Positions 62,255 through 64,000 of a stretch of 64,000 nt of DNA are shown piece after piece. The translations under genes and the position numbers were made by a program. The notes below the pieces were generated by a model. The model searched no databases. It was not told where the DNA came from and saw only the letters and a program-made list of their open reading frames with translations. The stretch comes from Anticarsia gemmatalis (taxonomy: Eukaryota > Arthropoda > Insecta > Lepidoptera > Erebidae): positions 3,720,001 through 3,784,000 of the forward strand of contig NC_134764.1 in assembly GCF_050436995.1 (NCBI RefSeq), in the 5' to 3' direction. Positions within the stretch are counted from its first letter, which is position 1; every line of letters starts with the position of its first letter.

Positions 62255-64000
62255 TTAATCGACCTTCACGTCCTGTAGGGAGGCAGAATCGTCTAAACCC
62301 TTAATGCTCAGTTCCGCGGTCTTTGTGGGCCTGGACACTCGGACGGTGTTCTCCCTGATGACTTCCCTTGGAGCTCGATCGTTCGAGCTCCCTTAGTGCA
62401 TAGCCGCAACTCCGAAGCGGACTATTCCAATGCCGGCCAGGTTTATTTTGGCTTTCCCGTCCCCAATAACGTTTCTGTAGGTCACACCGCTTTTTGCTGC
62501 TGCAGCGTGATAATCACTGTAGCCGATTTTGGAGCCCGAAGTTTGGGCGCCTTCTTTTTCTTGCCCTTTCTGTCGGATTCCGTAACCTTGGGCGCCTTGG
62601 CTGCCTAGCTGTTTTACCCGACGAACTACCACTCATTGGCAGCCGTCGGGTTAGTGGACGGTGGTTTGCAAGCCACCGCACAGGGCTGCGGCTGTTAACC
62701 CTGCTTCGCTTTGATCCGGGGACCTGTGAGCTGCGGTGCGGTGGCGGTGGCAGTGGCGTGGCGGATGCGTTAGCCGGCGCAACTGATGACGCTGCCCCTG
62801 GCTTTTGTGGCGCGGGGGTTGAAGCCGTTGCCTTTACCGCTCTAGTGGCGGGCACGGGAAGTGCACCTGCCTTCTTCTCCGCCACTAGGGGTCGACGGAT
62901 GCGAGGGTTCGAGCTAGCGATTTCTCGCTGCATGTAATCGACCTCGACCGATTCTGGGCTTGAAGCACCAGATTCTCCTTCGTGGCATACTGCCTGCTCG
63001 AGAACGACACTGCCAGCTTGATGTTCCTGGCAGCGTCTTTGAGGAACTTTATAAATGTCCCATTGAGGTGACTGGATTTGTCGGCCACTTCTATCAATGC
63101 CTCACGGTTGGTGAGGATGGTGTCCGCCAGCTGGATGGCGGTTTTGTCCTTGGGGTCATTGTCTGACACTCGCTTCCCCGGCGCTTTCTTTTTCTTTCTC
63201 GCCCCATCCGACTCCTCGGATGTGTGGCGCGGTCGTTCTTCCGTCAAAGGCGGCCGCTCTCGGATAGATGAGTTGCATCCGAAACCACGCTCATGTCGGA
63301 GCCAGTGTCGGAATCGACACTAGACTCCCGAGCAACCTTGGACCTCGTCCTCACCGATGAGGGTCGCTCAAAAGTGGGCGTGCTCCGACCCTCCGGAACT
63401 ACACAGTCAAAATTGCTGGGCTGCTTGCCCCCAATGTCCTCAGGTTGGGGCTTCTCGCCCCTCCCACTTACATCAATTGGGTTCGTTTTCAAATTTATAT
63501 TATCCATACAGTTCCCGCGAGTGTGGTGGCTACTATCGGTCCACCGAGGTAGAGGCCCCACACCTCAGTGACCCTTATACCACTGGAGGGCGGGAGGTGC
63601 CCCAGTGGCCGCTTGCAGCTGGTATTCCCTCGCATAACGAGTGAACTCTGACCACGCAAGGGCCCCAAAGGGGGTGCCACTGCCGGAGTTATTCGGGATT
63701 TTCACAGAGGTGGTCTCCTCGCGACCCAGCCGGTTAAAGCAGGGCCCTCGGTCCCACCCAGGATGGGCGGGTTAACGATATCCGACGGTTGACGAGGGCG
63801 GCAGCGGCCTGGCTCCTCGTCAGCTCGGGGCAGTGTGAGTGCCCACCGAGCCCGTCATCCCACTGACGGCTCACCTGTCTCACACCTGTGTCCCCTGCAA
63901 GCAGAGGGAGACACACAGAAATTTTTCCTCCTCGCGATCGCTGTTTCCCCAACTTTTCAGTGTTACTAAGCCCCCCTCACCACGACAAGATACAGACCCA
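62255..64000 (-). mobile_element. R1-clade LINE: 5'UTR and degraded ORF1, 3'-truncated
   Basis: GC-rich sequence on the minus strand runs in from the right window edge. Positions 64000 to about 63508 look like a 5'UTR. ORF1 (gag-like) starts near 63507 (MDNINLKTNPIDVSGRG). It continues through RSKVARESSVDSDTGSDMSV and, after a frame change, KKKKAPGKRVSDNDPKDKTA and REALIEVADKSSHLNGTFIK. A Pro/Ala-rich linker follows, then REVIRENTVRVSRPTKTAEL and SIKGLDDSASLQ, ending at TAA 62255-62257. At least three frame changes break it. Organisation and wording fit R1/TRAS-type ORF1 of Lepidoptera. The CCHC zinc knuckles and ORF2 (endonuclease, reverse transcriptase) are absent. Confidence 0.72.

Noticed and set aside
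62494..62937. 147-codon plus-strand open frame at the right edge
   Set aside because: It is antisense to the R1-type ORF1, which has recognisable gag-like sequence on the minus strand.

Overview
The window is animal nuclear DNA, AT-rich with long introns, small exons bounded by GT/AG sites and many short dispersed repeats. The repeat content (a tRNA-derived SINE with a poly-A tail, an abundant RTE-like short element, an A|TC...CTAG|T Helitron, R1-type LINE sequence) and the protein sequences point to a moth or butterfly, probably a noctuoid moth. The species cannot be named from sequence alone. Exon boundaries were set by hand from splice dinucleotides, reading phase and remembered family sequence; no alignment was run.

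Layout. 1-4175 holds repeats and no supported gene. 4176-5648 (-) is a complete four-exon HP1 heterochromatin protein. 9529-24405 (+) is a complete 19-exon Tao (TAOK-type) Ste20 kinase, followed by a probable 4 kb 3'UTR to about 28.37 kb. 29278-31902 (-) is NipSnap, convergent with Tao. 32596-35281 (+) is the 5' part of Rabankyrin-5 (ANKFY1), head to head with NipSnap; only its coiled-coil and BTB/BACK part is present. 38758-45385 (-) and 49738-60536 (-) are two tandem ten-cysteine Ly6/uPAR proteins. The second has an 8.3 kb first intron that contains, on the opposite strand, a two-exon membrane-anchored CAP/antigen-5-like gene (56121-58192). The right edge (62255-64000, -) is the 5' part of an R1-clade LINE with a frameshifted ORF1.

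The genes do not form a pathway. HP1 reads H3K9 methylation, Tao is a MAP3K-level and Hippo-pathway kinase, NipSnap is mitochondrial, Rabankyrin-5 is an endosomal Rab5 effector, and the Ly6 and CAP products are secretory or cell-surface proteins. Two head-to-head pairs (HP1/Tao, NipSnap/Rabankyrin-5) could share promoter regions.

The most unusual observations are: (1) the 751-bp intron after Tao exon 9 carries a LINE ORF1-like coding segment, same strand and in frame with the upstream exon, open for 244 codons until just before the acceptor; (2) a hairpin with ~210-bp arms and a 77-bp loop in Tao intron 2; (3) Rabankyrin-5 stops after its BTB/BACK exons, and the remaining ankyrin/FYVE exons are not found in the next 28 kb, which holds other genes; (4) a CAP gene nested antisense in a Ly6 intron; (5) an R1-type LINE that keeps its 5' end and lost its 3' end.
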